64,000 bases of DNA, taken from NCBI RefSeq assembly GCF_035917455.1, contig NZ_CP109078.1, positions 2,232,001-2,296,000 of the forward strand, written 5' to 3'. Origin of the DNA: Micromonospora sp. NBC_01796 (GTDB lineage: Bacteria; Actinomycetota; Actinomycetes; Mycobacteriales; Micromonosporaceae). The notes under the pieces are model-generated. The model saw nothing but the letters and a program-made list of their open reading frames with translations, was not told the DNA's origin and did no database searches. Shown here one piece after another: positions 17,329-26,218 of the stretch; position 1 is the first letter of the stretch; each line of letters opens with the position of its first letter. The position numbers and the translations under genes were made by a program.

Positions 17329-19032
17329 ATGAAGCCCTCCGAACTGATCACCGCGCCACCGGCCGGGGTACGCATCACCGCGTCCCGGCTGAGCCAGACC
17401 GTTCGCGGCGGTCGGCAGACCCTGCGCGACGTGTCGCTCACCATCGAACCCGGCGAACTCGTGGCGATCATCGGTGCCAGCGGCGCCGGCAAGACGACCC
17501 TGCTGGAAACCCTCGCCGGGGTACGACCGGCGAGTTCCGGCACAGTGGACCGACGGCACAACACGGACGCCGGTCAAACCGGGGAACCATCCGCCGTCGG
17601 TTACGTGCCGCAGGACGACATCATCCACCACGAGCTGCCGCTGGAACGGACCCTGCGGTACGCCGCCCGGCTCCGGCTGGCACCGGGGACCGACCCGACC
17701 GCGCTCAACCGACGGGTCCACGAGGTGATGGCCGAACTGGGCCTGACCGAACGGGCCGGGGTGCCGGTCGGACGGCTCAGCGGCGGCGAGCGCAAACGGG
17801 CCAGCATCGCGGTCGAACTGCTGACCCGGCCGGGGGTGTTCTTCCTGGACGAGCCGACCTCCGGGCTGGACCCGGCGATCGCCGTCGACCTGTTGCGCGT
17901 ACTGCGGGGGCTGGCCGACTCGGCCGCCACGGTGGTGCTGACCACGCACCAGGTCACCGACGTGGAGTTCTGCGACCGGGTGGTCGTACTGACCCGGCAG
18001 GGGGCGCTGGCCTTCGCCGGCACCCCGGCCGCGGCGCGGGAGTTCTTCGGGGTGACCACGCTCGCCGAGGTCTACCTGCGGCTCGACGAGGAACCCGAAC
18101 CGGCCACCTGGCCCGACCGGTTCGCCGCCCGCGACGAGCAACCGGCACCGGAACCGGCGGTCACCGCACCGGTGGCGGTTCGCGGGCCGGGCCGGAGGGT
18201 CGGGCCGGTGCGCCAGTGGGTGGTGCTGACCGGCCGGAACCTGGAGATCGTCGGTCGCAACCGGCTCACCCTGGCCATCCTGCTCGGGTCGCCGCTGATG
18301 GTGCTCGGCATGTTCGCCCTGCTGTTCCGCCCCGGTGCCTTCGAACCGGCCGATCCGAGCCCGAACGTGATGGTGATGATCCTGTTCTGGATCGCGTTCG
18401 GTGGTTTCTTCTTCGGGCTCACCTACGGGCTGCTCCAGATCTGCACCGAGCTGCCGATCGTACGGCGGGAACGGCTGGCCGGCGTACGCGTCGGGCCGTA
18501 CCTGTTGGCCAAGGTCGCGGTGCTGCTCCCGCTGCTGGCCCTGGTCGACCTGGCCCTGCTCGGGGTGTTGCGCGGCATCGACCGGTTGCCGGCGGCCGGC
18601 GGCGGCGCGTTCGCCGCCCTCTACCTCACCCTGCTCCTCTCCTCGGCCGGGGCGCTCGCCCTCGGCCTGCTCTGCTCCGCGTCGGTGGCCGACGCCGCCC
18701 AGGCGACCCTGATGCTGCCGATGCTCTGCTTCCCGCAGGTCCTGTTCGTCGGGGCGATCCTGCCGGTGCCGGAGATGGCCGCCGGAGGCCGGTGGCTCAG
18801 CTACGCCATGTCCAACCGGTGGGCGTTCGAGGGGCTCGGCCACACCGCCGAGGTGGAACGGATCTGGCGCGACGGCGGGTCCCCGCTCGGCCCGCCGCTG
18901 CTGGCCAGTTACGGCGACAGCTTCGCCCGCCCGGTCTGGGTGGACTGGTTGATCCTCACCGGATTCCTGGTCGCCTTCCTCGTCGCCGCGTGGACCGTGC
19001 TGGCCCGGAAGGACCGCCGTGGCACGGCCTGA
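17329..19032 (+). CDS. ABCG-type ABC transporter (ATPase fused to ABC-2 permease)
   Basis: 567 residues. The N-terminal ATPase (about 1-240) has Walker A GASGAGKTT, a Q-loop around YVPQDDI, signature LSGGERKRAS, Walker B VFFLDEPTSGLDPA and the switch TTHQVTD. After a Pro/Glu-rich linker, an ABC-2 membrane domain (about 290-560) has six likely helices, including LAILLGSPLMVLGMFALLF and FWIAFGGFFFGLTYGLLQ. This is the half-transporter layout of the White/ABCG group, which must dimerise. The ATG at 17329 has only a weak ribosome site. The stop overlaps the next gene by 14 nt, linking transport to the class V aminotransferase. Substrate unknown. Confidence 0.92.
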   Translation: MKPSELITAPPAGVRITASRLSQTVRGGRQTLRDVSLTIEPGELVAIIGASGAGKTTLLETLAGVRPASSGTVDRRHNTDAGQTGEPSAVGYVPQDDIIHHELPLERTLRYAARLRLAPGTDPTALNRRVHEVMAELGLTERAGVPVGRLSGGERKRASIAVELLTRPGVFFLDEPTSGLDPAIAVDLLRVLRGLADSAATVVLTTHQVTDVEFCDRVVVLTRQGALAFAGTPAAAREFFGVTTLAEVYLRLDEEPEPATWPDRFAARDEQPAPEPAVTAPVAVRGPGRRVGPVRQWVVLTGRNLEIVGRNRLTLAILLGSPLMVLGMFALLFRPGAFEPADPSPNVMVMILFWIAFGGFFFGLTYGLLQICTELPIVRRERLAGVRVGPYLLAKVAVLLPLLALVDLALLGVLRGIDRLPAAGGGAFAALYLTLLLSSAGALALGLLCSASVADAAQATLMLPMLCFPQVLFVGAILPVPEMAAGGRWLSYAMSNRWAFEGLGHTAEVERIWRDGGSPLGPPLLASYGDSFARPVWVDWLILTGFLVAFLVAAWTVLARKDRRGTA

Positions 19033-20464
19033 CCTGCTGACGGCGGACAACCCGGCGTACGCCGCCACCCGCCGGATCGACGAGCTCCGCGCGACCGAGT
19101 ACAACCACCTCGACCAGGACGGGCAGGTCTACCTCGACTACGCGGGCGCGGGGGTGCCCGCCCGAGCCCAGATCGAGGCCCACCACCGGCGGCTGACCTC
19201 GGGGCTCTACAGCAACCCGCACTCGGAGAACCCGACGTCGGTGGCGGCCGGCACCCTGGTCGAATCGGCCAGGCGGGCGATCCTCGCCTTCTTCAACGCC
19301 GACCCGGCGCAGTACGCGGTCATCTTCACCCCGAACGCCAGCGGCGCCTGCCGCCTGGTCGGTGAGGCGTACCCGTTCGGGCGGGGCACTCCGCTGGTGC
19401 TCACCGCCGACAACCACAACTCGGTCAACGGCATCCGCGAGTACGCCCGTACCGCCGGCGCCGCCTTCCGCTACGTGCCCGTACGCGGAGACGCGTTGCG
19501 GGTCGAGCAGTCCGATGTGGAGGCCGCGCTGACCCGCCGTAGCCTCCGGTGGGGGCGACGAGGGCAGCGGCGGGGGCTGTTCGCCTTCCCGGCGCAGAGC
19601 AACTTCAGCGGGGTGCAGCATCCCCTGGAGTGGGTCGGGCTGGCCCAGCGCCACGGGTACGACGTACTGCTCGACGCCGCCGCGTTCGTACCGACGAGCC
19701 GACTGGACCTCGGCGCGATCCAGCCCGAGTTCGTCTGCCTGAGCTGGTACAAACTGTTCGGCTACCCGACCGGGATCGGCGCCCTCATCGCCCGCCGGGA
19801 CGCGCTGGCCCGGCTGCGACGGCCGTGGTTCGCCGGCGGCACCATCCGGGCGGTCAGCGTCCAGGGCGACTGGTACGAGTCGATGGACGACGAGTCCGCG
19901 TTCGAGGACGGCACGCTCAACTTCCTCGGCATCCCCGACGTCGAGTTCGGCCTGGGCTGGGTCGACAACATCGGGATCGACGTCATCCACGCCCGGGTCG
20001 ACGCGCTGACCGGGTGGCTCCTGGACAACCTGACCGCGCTGCGGCACCGCACCGGCGAGCCCCTGGTCCGGGTCTACGGCCCGGCGACCAACGACCGCCG
20101 GGGCGGGACGATCTCGTTCAACTTCCTCCACCCGGACGGCACGCTGGTCGACGAGCGGCTGGTCGCGGCCGAGTCGACCGCCGCCGGCCTGTCCTTGCGT
20201 ACGGGCTGCTTCTGCAATCCCGGCGCGGGCGAGGGCGCGTTCGGCATCACGAAGTGGCGGCTGGCCCGGACGCTGATGCGCAACATCACCACCGTCGACG
20301 AGTACCTCGACGTGATGCGGGTCCCGACCGGCGGCGCGATCCGGGTCTCCTTCGGGCTGGCCTCGAACGCGGCCGACGCGCGACGGTTCCTCGCCTTCGC
20401 CGAGTCGACCTACCTCGACCGGGACCGACCCGACGTGGCCCTGCCGCCGCGACTGCGCTGCTGA
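19019..20464 (+). CDS. Class V PLP aminotransferase, molybdenum-cofactor-sulfurase-like
   Basis: 481 residues of the cysteine desulfurase fold. PLP-binding segments are VIFTPNASGACRLVGEAYPF, DNHNSVNGIREYAR, VLLDAAAFVP and the lysine in SWYKLFGYPTGIGALIAR. A cysteine-bearing loop, RTGCFCNPGAGEGAFG, sits where desulfurases carry the catalytic Cys. The overall pattern is closest to the N-terminal domain of molybdenum cofactor sulfurases, but the MOSC domain is absent. The GTG at 19019 lies inside the upstream ABC transporter gene (14-nt overlap), so expression is coupled. It might supply sulfur, or modify a substrate exported by the transporter. The reaction is inferred from the family only. Confidence 0.85.
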   Translation: MARPDLLTADNPAYAATRRIDELRATEYNHLDQDGQVYLDYAGAGVPARAQIEAHHRRLTSGLYSNPHSENPTSVAAGTLVESARRAILAFFNADPAQYAVIFTPNASGACRLVGEAYPFGRGTPLVLTADNHNSVNGIREYARTAGAAFRYVPVRGDALRVEQSDVEAALTRRSLRWGRRGQRRGLFAFPAQSNFSGVQHPLEWVGLAQRHGYDVLLDAAAFVPTSRLDLGAIQPEFVCLSWYKLFGYPTGIGALIARRDALARLRRPWFAGGTIRAVSVQGDWYESMDDESAFEDGTLNFLGIPDVEFGLGWVDNIGIDVIHARVDALTGWLLDNLTALRHRTGEPLVRVYGPATNDRRGGTISFNFLHPDGTLVDERLVAAESTAAGLSLRTGCFCNPGAGEGAFGITKWRLARTLMRNITTVDEYLDVMRVPTGGAIRVSFGLASNAADARRFLAFAESTYLDRDRPDVALPPRLRC

Positions 20465-20491
20465 GCAGGGGTTCTGTGGCACAGTGACGAG

Positions 20492-21361
20492 ATGAGTCAG
20501 GCTGGGCCGCTCTCGGACTTCGTCCAGTGGCGTCCGGCGCCGCCGCTGCGGCCGTACGTCGCCTGGTACAGCGGGTACCGGCAGGCCGGGGTGGAGCCGG
20601 CACGCCACCGGGGCCTGCCGTCGCCGTACCTGACGATGATCGTGACGTTGGACGATCCGCTGGTGGTGGCCGCGCATCCCGATCCGAAGACACCCGCCGG
20701 CCGGTACGGCACCCTCGTCGGCGGCCTGCACACCGCCCCGGCGATCATCACGCACGACGGTCGGCAGTCGGGGGTGCAACTCGCCCTGTCGCCGCTCGGC
20801 GCCCGTACGCTGCTCGGCCTGCCGGCCGGTGAACTCGCCAACGCGGATCTCGACGGTACGGACGTACTCGGGCGGTTCGCGGTCCGGCTGCAGGAGCGAC
20901 TGCTGGCGGGCGACGGCTGGGCCGACCGGTTCGCCACCCTGGACTCGCTGCTGCTCGCCCGGCTCGATCGGGCACGGGCCGTCCGTCCCGAGGTGGCCTG
21001 GGCCTGGCGACGCCTCGGTGCCACCGACGGCAGCGTCCCGGTGACCGAACTGGCCCGCGAGGTCGGGTGGAGCACCCGCCACCTGGGCCAGCGCTTCCGG
21101 GACGAGATCGGGCTCAGCCCCAAGGTCGCCGCCCGGGTGGTGCGCTTCGACCGTACGCGTCGGGTGTTGTTGCGCCGGGCCGCGAACGGCGAACCGCTCG
21201 CGCTGGCCGACGTGGCCACGGCCGGCGGCTACTACGACCAGGCACATCTGGCCCGCGAGTTCCGCGAGTTCGCCGGCTGTGCGCCGAGCCGGTGGCTGGC
21301 AGAGGAGTTCCGAAACGTCCAAGTCATGGACAGTGGCGACCCGGAAGACTTCGAGTCATGA
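20492..21361 (+). CDS. AraC family transcriptional regulator
   Basis: 289 residues. An N-terminal sensing domain (about 1-170; FVQWRPAPPLRPYVAWYSGY, then LPSPYLTMIVTL) precedes a C-terminal double helix-turn-helix. The first helix pair is VTELAREVGWSTRHLGQRF and the second is LADVATAGGYYDQAHLARE, followed by FREFAGCAPSRWL. The stop overlaps the start of the VOC gene (ATGA), so the two form an operon and the VOC protein is a plausible target or functional partner. The effector is unknown. Confidence 0.93.
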   Translation: MSQAGPLSDFVQWRPAPPLRPYVAWYSGYRQAGVEPARHRGLPSPYLTMIVTLDDPLVVAAHPDPKTPAGRYGTLVGGLHTAPAIITHDGRQSGVQLALSPLGARTLLGLPAGELANADLDGTDVLGRFAVRLQERLLAGDGWADRFATLDSLLLARLDRARAVRPEVAWAWRRLGATDGSVPVTELAREVGWSTRHLGQRFRDEIGLSPKVAARVVRFDRTRRVLLRRAANGEPLALADVATAGGYYDQAHLAREFREFAGCAPSRWLAEEFRNVQVMDSGDPEDFES

Positions 21362-21810
21362 CTGACGAAACGCCATCGGCCAAGACTGACGATGTGCCAC
21401 CTCCACCGCCGCAGGTCTGGCCCAGCCTCACCGCCCGCGACGCGCTCGGGCTGATCAGGTTCCTGGTGACCGCCTTCGGGTTCGAGGAAACCGCCGTCCA
21501 CGCCGACGGGGACCGGGTCGACCACGCCGAACTCGCCTGGCCGCTCGGCGGCGGCATCATGCTCGGCACCGACCGCGGCACCGCCGACGACGCCTGGAAA
21601 CTGTCACCGGGCACCTTCGGCGCGTACGTCGTCACCGACGACCCGGACGCGCTCTTTGCGCGAGCCACCGCAGCCGGCGCCAAGGTCGTACGGGACCTCC
21701 ACGACACCGACTACGGCTCGCGCGACTTCATCGTGCTCGACCCGGAGGGAAACCACTGGTCGTTCGGCACCTACCGAGGCGCACCCCGGAGGCCGTCGAG
21801 CCAGGACTGA
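21358..21810 (+). CDS. VOC (glyoxalase/bleomycin-resistance fold) protein
   Basis: 150 residues. The VOC fold is shown by WPSLTARDALGLIRFLVTAFGFEETAV, GGGIMLGTDRG, FGAYVVTDDPDALFARATAAGAKVV and the C-terminal FIVLDPEGNHWSFGTY, where the Glu/His positions of the family lie. It resembles the PhnB/YdeM-like single-domain proteins often paired with AraC regulators. ATG 21358 overlaps the AraC stop. Whether it is an enzyme or a ligand-sequestering protein cannot be told. Confidence 0.9.
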   Translation: MTDETPSAKTDDVPPPPPQVWPSLTARDALGLIRFLVTAFGFEETAVHADGDRVDHAELAWPLGGGIMLGTDRGTADDAWKLSPGTFGAYVVTDDPDALFARATAAGAKVVRDLHDTDYGSRDFIVLDPEGNHWSFGTYRGAPRRPSSQD

Positions 21811-21824
21811 CCCGGATAAGGGAT

Positions 21825-21858
21825 GTCCGGCGCCCCCATGGATTGAGAGGCACCGGAC
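21825..21858. terminator. Bidirectional terminator
   Basis: Ten-position stem with one mismatch (21825-21834 GTCCGGCGCC with 21849-21858 GGCACCGGAC) and a 14-nt loop, between convergent VOC and lipoprotein genes. Confidence 0.7.
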
Positions 21859-21874
21859 GCCTTCGACCGCAAGG

Positions 21875-22561
21875 TCAGTCGTCGCAGCCGTACCCGTCGT
21901 TGTCCCGGTCGAGGTCGTAGATGTCACTGCCGATCACCCTCACCGGGCCGGTGACGTACGCGGGTCCGTTTCCGCTTCCACCCGCGCAGTCCACATCGCT
22001 GGCGATCGGTACGCATCCGCTGTAGTTCGGGTCGCATTTGCTCGCCGCCTTGGTGCCGACGGCGACCACCTGCGTCACCGGCGCCTTGGTGACCACTTCG
22101 CGGACCAACTTCCTGCCGGTCTGCTTTCCGTCGGTTGTGGTCACCTCGTAGGTGAGCGTCTTCACTCCGGCGACGCCCTTGGTCCTCGTTTTCTTGGTGC
22201 CCTTCGCGAGGGACGCGTCGTTCACCGTCTTGGTGCTGAACGGAATCGACTTCGTCTCGGTGACGGTCTTCTTCACCACCGTGGGCGCCTTCGGCGCTCC
22301 TGCGGGAACCGGTGCGACCGGCGCTGCCGGCGGTGCTGTGCTCGCCAACGGCACCGCGGAAGGCGTAGCAGATGGTGTCGCGGATGGCGTGGCACTCGCC
22401 GACTCACTCGCGGCGGCGGTCGGACCGGGCAACGCCTCGGACCCGGTCTGTGGGCCGCAAGCCACCAGCAGACCGACCACAGCGAAAGCAACTATCCAAC
22501 GGGTCGGTCGAATAGCGCGTCGAGCGCCGAACGGCCGGAGGACTCGCGAATCCCGCACCAT
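21875..22561 (-). CDS. Lipoprotein with G5 and excalibur domains
   Basis: 228 residues. A lipoprotein signal ends in LLVACG (lipobox, Cys about residue 35) after a rather long basic N-terminus. An Ala/Ser/Thr/Pro linker with SATP repeats follows. A G5 domain (about 90-165; VTETKSIPFSTKTVND, GVAGVKTLTYEVTTTDGKQ) comes next, then a C-terminal calcium-binding excalibur motif, DLDRDNDGYGCDD, with flanking cysteines (CDPNYSGCVP). Such proteins sit on the outer face of the membrane or wall, and G5 domains bind wall sugars. A standalone gene with its own terminator. Confidence 0.9.
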   Translation of the reverse strand: MVRDSRVLRPFGARRAIRPTRWIVAFAVVGLLVACGPQTGSEALPGPTAAASESASATPSATPSATPSAVPLASTAPPAAPVAPVPAGAPKAPTVVKKTVTETKSIPFSTKTVNDASLAKGTKKTRTKGVAGVKTLTYEVTTTDGKQTGRKLVREVVTKAPVTQVVAVGTKAASKCDPNYSGCVPIASDVDCAGGSGNGPAYVTGPVRVIGSDIYDLDRDNDGYGCDD

Positions 22562-22928
22562 CTCACTCCCAGCTGATACCGATTGAAGTCATGCACCGCA
22601 CTTGACGTGTAGCAGTCTGACGACAAGCAGTAGTTACGCACACCGGCCGAGGGTGCGGTCGCCGGAAACAATCTGGTAATGAGCATCGCCGGAAGGCCGA
22701 TGACCGTTTGCGCGATCAACCACCGCCCGACAGGCGTCGCTTGTGGATGTTGCCGACCGGAATGGATGGCCGCTTTTCCGCGACGCCTACGCGGGCGTCT
22801 TCGTGATTCAGACCTGAGAGTTGATGCGAAGCTGATCGGCGCCGGGTAATGGGGCCGCAGCACCAACAGCTCAATACACGCGTGCCCCCGACCATGGACG
22901 GGGGCACGATTTGTCGGCGGCTGCCGGA
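22562..22928. other. Gene-free stretch
   Basis: 367 nt with somewhat lower GC than its neighbours. It holds the upstream region of the lipoprotein gene (minus strand) and the terminator of the hemerythrin gene at 22881-22908. I see no convincing coding frame or RNA gene. Confidence 0.55.
22881..22908 (-). terminator. Terminator of the hemerythrin gene
   Basis: Perfect 10-bp stem CGTGCCCCCG / CGGGGGCACG with an 8-nt loop, 20 nt past the stop. Confidence 0.8.
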
Positions 22929-23609
22929 TCAGCGTGAGGCCACGCGGTTGGGGGTGGAAGTGCCGTGGATCCGCTTGGCGTACGAGGCGAACAATCTCGG
23001 TGCGAGCGTCGGCATGAGCAGCCGGGGCAGAAGCGGCATCGTTGCGATGATCTCCTTCATGACCTCCGGGTCACCCTCGTACATCGTCATGCCGAAGAGC
23101 AGAGGCAGTCGGTTCTTCGGCAGGCCCGCCATCGAATGCTGCCCGAGTTCCTGCCACTCGGCCGCGGTCACGTACTTCTCGGCAAGCGGGAGGATCTGCT
23201 GCTCCTCCATGTCCAGGTGCTCGACCAGCGGTCCGTACAACCGCTCGACGGCATCCCCGATCCCGTCCCGGCCCGCGACGGAGGCGGTGCTGCGCCACAT
23301 CGGGAGGGCTTCGTTGATGTCCGTGATCCCCTTGTCCACCGCCTCGTGCTGGGCCTCGGCGAGGTGGACGATCGGCGCTATCTCGTCGGAACCACGCTCC
23401 AGCAGCCTCGGCCACAGCAGTTCGTCCTCGCCGCTGTGGTGGGAGTGCAACAGAGCGCAGAGGAGTTGGATGTGCCCACCGACAAGATCCGCGCGGGCTG
23501 TGTCGCCCTCCGCGACAGCCCGGACCAACGACGGTAGCTGACCGAATTCACGCCGAAACACGATATGTACGGTGTACATGTCGCGAACATCGGCCATCTT
23601 GACGCTCAT
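22929..23609 (-). CDS. Hemerythrin HHE domain protein
   Basis: 226-residue soluble protein. The four-helix HHE domain covers about residues 10-155, with metal ligands visible in YTVHIVFRREF, CALLHSHHSGEDELLWP, HLAEAQHEAVD and VEHLDMEEQQILP. The C-terminal about 70 residues are helical and hydrophobic/basic (LLPRLLMPTLAPRLFASYA). Family members bind a di-iron centre that senses or handles O2, NO or iron. It is a single gene with its own terminator; no redox partner is adjacent. Confidence 0.92.
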   Translation of the reverse strand: MSVKMADVRDMYTVHIVFRREFGQLPSLVRAVAEGDTARADLVGGHIQLLCALLHSHHSGEDELLWPRLLERGSDEIAPIVHLAEAQHEAVDKGITDINEALPMWRSTASVAGRDGIGDAVERLYGPLVEHLDMEEQQILPLAEKYVTAAEWQELGQHSMAGLPKNRLPLLFGMTMYEGDPEVMKEIIATMPLLPRLLMPTLAPRLFASYAKRIHGTSTPNRVASR

Positions 23610-23860
23610 GGTTGCTGTTCAGCTCTCTCTGCTCGTTCTGACTCGGACCCGACTTCTACACGGCCGCGGGACGCCGGCGGTCCAGCTTCTGCTCCCGGCC
23701 GAGACATGGCTTGTGCTCCCCGCCCGCACCTGATGCCCTACGCCCACAGGGAACGACTGTTCCACAGCATCCACGCCGGGACGAAAAGGGTATTAGTGAC
23801 TCATCACACAGCGGTCGGGTGCTACCGATCGAGGCCCCCACAACGTCTGAAGCGCTCGGC

Positions 23861-25951
23861 TCAGTCGCCGGGCGCCTGTCCGGTCGATGATTCCGAGATC
23901 ACGCCCAACGCCGCAAACGCGGCGATCACGTCCCTCCCGGTGGCCAACGGGCGAAGGTCATCCTGCTCACGCAGATAGACGTGGCATTCGTTCACACCGA
24001 AGTGGACGGACACCTGCTCGCCCCCGTGACGCGCGGCCAGCCGACGAATGAGCCGTTCCGGGTCTTCGATTGTCGTCGGCTCGGCACACTGCGGTGCCGG
24101 GATCGGCTGGGCAGGGTCGGTCGGCACTTCCTCGGCGAGGGCGGTCTCCAGATATTCGAGGCTGTACGCGACTGCCGCCGCCAGGCTCGGCCGGGTGGGC
24201 GGGTCGATGGTGACGGTCGGCGGGTCAGCCGGTGTGAACTCGACGTGCCACGAGATCCCGTGGACGCGGGTCGGGTCAGCGGCGTTGATCCGGTTGTCCC
24301 TCAGGGTGACCACGAGACCCAGACCGAGCCCGACAGCAAGCCGGACCAGCTCGGCCAGCGACGGTACGTCCGGCGGGGCGGTGAGCACGAGCAACCGGGC
24401 ACCGGGATGCCCCCGCCCGGCTCGCGCGACGAACTGGGTCAGCCCGTCCACGTCGCTTCGGTGCAGGGTCACCAGCCCCTCACGCAGATCCTGGTCGACC
24501 GGCCAGCCGCCGTCGAGCTCGGTGAGGTCCTCCGGCCGTACGCCGATCCTGCCGGCCTCGGCGTCCAGCCGGTAGCGGTCGGGAAGCTGGACCAGCGGCT
24601 TCCCGTTCGGATGGGTGGCGACCTGCGGGCTGGGCACGACCTCGCCCGCCCGCCACCGAAGATGCTCGACCCGCCGACCCAGGTCGGTGATGGTGACGAC
24701 GACGCCGGAGTGGATCCGGTGGCTGTCCCCGCAGGTATGGCAGGGCAGCGCAAGCGCACGTACGCCCGCACCACCGCAACTGCCGCAGTCGGCGTCGACC
24801 GGGCTGCCGCCGAGGGTGCAGAGACAGGCCCGCAACCGGCTGCCGGGATCGCAGTCGGGGCAGGGCGAGTATTCGATCGGCTCGCCGAGCCAGGTCGGCG
24901 CGGGCGGCTCCCAACCGCGCTCCAACACCGGCGTCACCCGTCGGACAATCTGACCCGTCTGCTGCTCGCTCAGGCTCTCGACGTGGCCGGTGACCCGCAA
25001 ACTGGTGTGCCACCACCGCCCGTCGCGCCAGATCGCCTGGGCACCGGGCAGCGTCAGACCGGTGCGCAGGTCGGTGCAGTCGGCAACCACCCGCCGTTCC
25101 AACTCGTCCAGGTTGACGTGCGCCCTGACCGGCACGGATTCGCCGGCCTGATGCAGGTAGTGGGCGGGCGCGGTCAACCCTCGGGCGGAGATGCCGCCGA
25201 TCGCGCGCAGGACGGTGGCGGCGGTGGCCGCGAGGGCCAGGCTGGTCGCGTCCAGCCGGGGCCGCGCCGGCACCCTGGCACCGGGTACGTCGTAACGAAT
25301 GTTCCAGTAGAGCTGATCCTCGGTCCGGTTGCGCCGCGCCTCCACCACCAGGTCAAGGCAGAGCAGGTCGGCAACCGCGCACAACTCGCCCAACCGCCGC
25401 TCCGGGTCGACCGGGGGCGCGGCAATGCTCCGGCCCAGATACAGGTGCCATCCCTCGCCCGCCTGGGCGGCGATCGCCGCTGCCTCCAGTGCCCGCCAAC
25501 GTTCGAGCGGCAGGTCGGGTCGCCAGTCCCGGGGCAGGGAAACGTCCAGCTCGCCGTCCGGCCTCCCCCATACGTCGGACCAGGTGGCGGCCCCGACCGT
25601 GGCGGCCAGCTCGCAGACCAGCGGGCCGAGGCGCAGCCGCCAGCCGCCGCCGATGTCGGGCACGGGAGCCACCGTGCCGGGCTCGACGCTGGTCGAGGCG
25701 ACCGCACCGGTGTCGACGTTGGCGACGGTGAGCACGATCTGCGCCCGCTGCCGGCCGCGTTGTCCGCAGGTGTGGCAGGCGGTCGCGACCCTGCCCGATC
25801 CGCCGCACATCCTGCACTCCCGGTACGCCTCGCGTGGCACCGGATCGTCGGTGACCAGCAGCCGGTTCCCACCGTTGAGGCAACCACACGGCCCCTCGGT
25901 GACGGTCGTACCGGCGCACCGGTGGCAGGTGACGACGATCGGCCCGGTCAT
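23861..25951 (-). CDS. Unrecognised 696-residue protein with two DnaJ-like cysteine clusters
   Basis: I do not recognise this family. Cysteine clusters at about residues 9-64 (CHRC, CGC, CRMCGGSG, CHTCG) and 363-407 (CPDC, CLC, CGSCGGAG, CHTCG) share one spacing pattern: CxxC, CxC, CxxCGG(S/A)G, CHTCG. They resemble zinc-binding DnaJ central domains. Each cluster is followed by a beta strand (QIVLTVANVD; GVVVTITDLG) and later a tryptophan-centred strand (YWNIRYDV; SWHVEFTP), so the protein looks like an internal duplication of about 350 residues. No J domain, signal or membrane helix is present. It is divergent from an XRE/DUF397 pair. It may be a scaffold or nucleic-acid-binding protein; the function is open. 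Confidence 0.8.
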   Translation of the reverse strand: MTGPIVVTCHRCAGTTVTEGPCGCLNGGNRLLVTDDPVPREAYRECRMCGGSGRVATACHTCGQRGRQRAQIVLTVANVDTGAVASTSVEPGTVAPVPDIGGGWRLRLGPLVCELAATVGAATWSDVWGRPDGELDVSLPRDWRPDLPLERWRALEAAAIAAQAGEGWHLYLGRSIAAPPVDPERRLGELCAVADLLCLDLVVEARRNRTEDQLYWNIRYDVPGARVPARPRLDATSLALAATAATVLRAIGGISARGLTAPAHYLHQAGESVPVRAHVNLDELERRVVADCTDLRTGLTLPGAQAIWRDGRWWHTSLRVTGHVESLSEQQTGQIVRRVTPVLERGWEPPAPTWLGEPIEYSPCPDCDPGSRLRACLCTLGGSPVDADCGSCGGAGVRALALPCHTCGDSHRIHSGVVVTITDLGRRVEHLRWRAGEVVPSPQVATHPNGKPLVQLPDRYRLDAEAGRIGVRPEDLTELDGGWPVDQDLREGLVTLHRSDVDGLTQFVARAGRGHPGARLLVLTAPPDVPSLAELVRLAVGLGLGLVVTLRDNRINAADPTRVHGISWHVEFTPADPPTVTIDPPTRPSLAAAVAYSLEYLETALAEEVPTDPAQPIPAPQCAEPTTIEDPERLIRRLAARHGGEQVSVHFGVNECHVYLREQDDLRPLATGRDVIAAFAALGVISESSTGQAPGD

Positions 25952-26218
25952 CGGCGATCACTCGACCATAAACGAGAGACAGGTACGCACACGACAGCAT
26001 CAACCTTTCGGCGAAGAATTGTTGATCAGCTCGATGGGCGGAACGCGGACCGTATTGATGGTCGCCCTTACAAGCGTCATCTTGTAATGTGCGATACGGG
26101 GATCGCAATGAATTCTTCAGTGGAATCCGACCTTGCCCGTTGGCTTATTTTCGCGTAACGGGCAGGCGTTGCAGTGGAGGCGGCGGGATGTTAAAAAATC
26201 GAACGGGGGCGTGATCAA

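Noticed and set aside
18956-21322. 788-codon minus-strand frame
   Set aside because: Shadow of the aminotransferase and AraC genes; no motif, and both plus-strand genes have strong family features.
22492-22866. 124-codon minus-strand frame in the gene-free stretch
   Set aside because: No ribosome site, no domain, and codon bias is weak.
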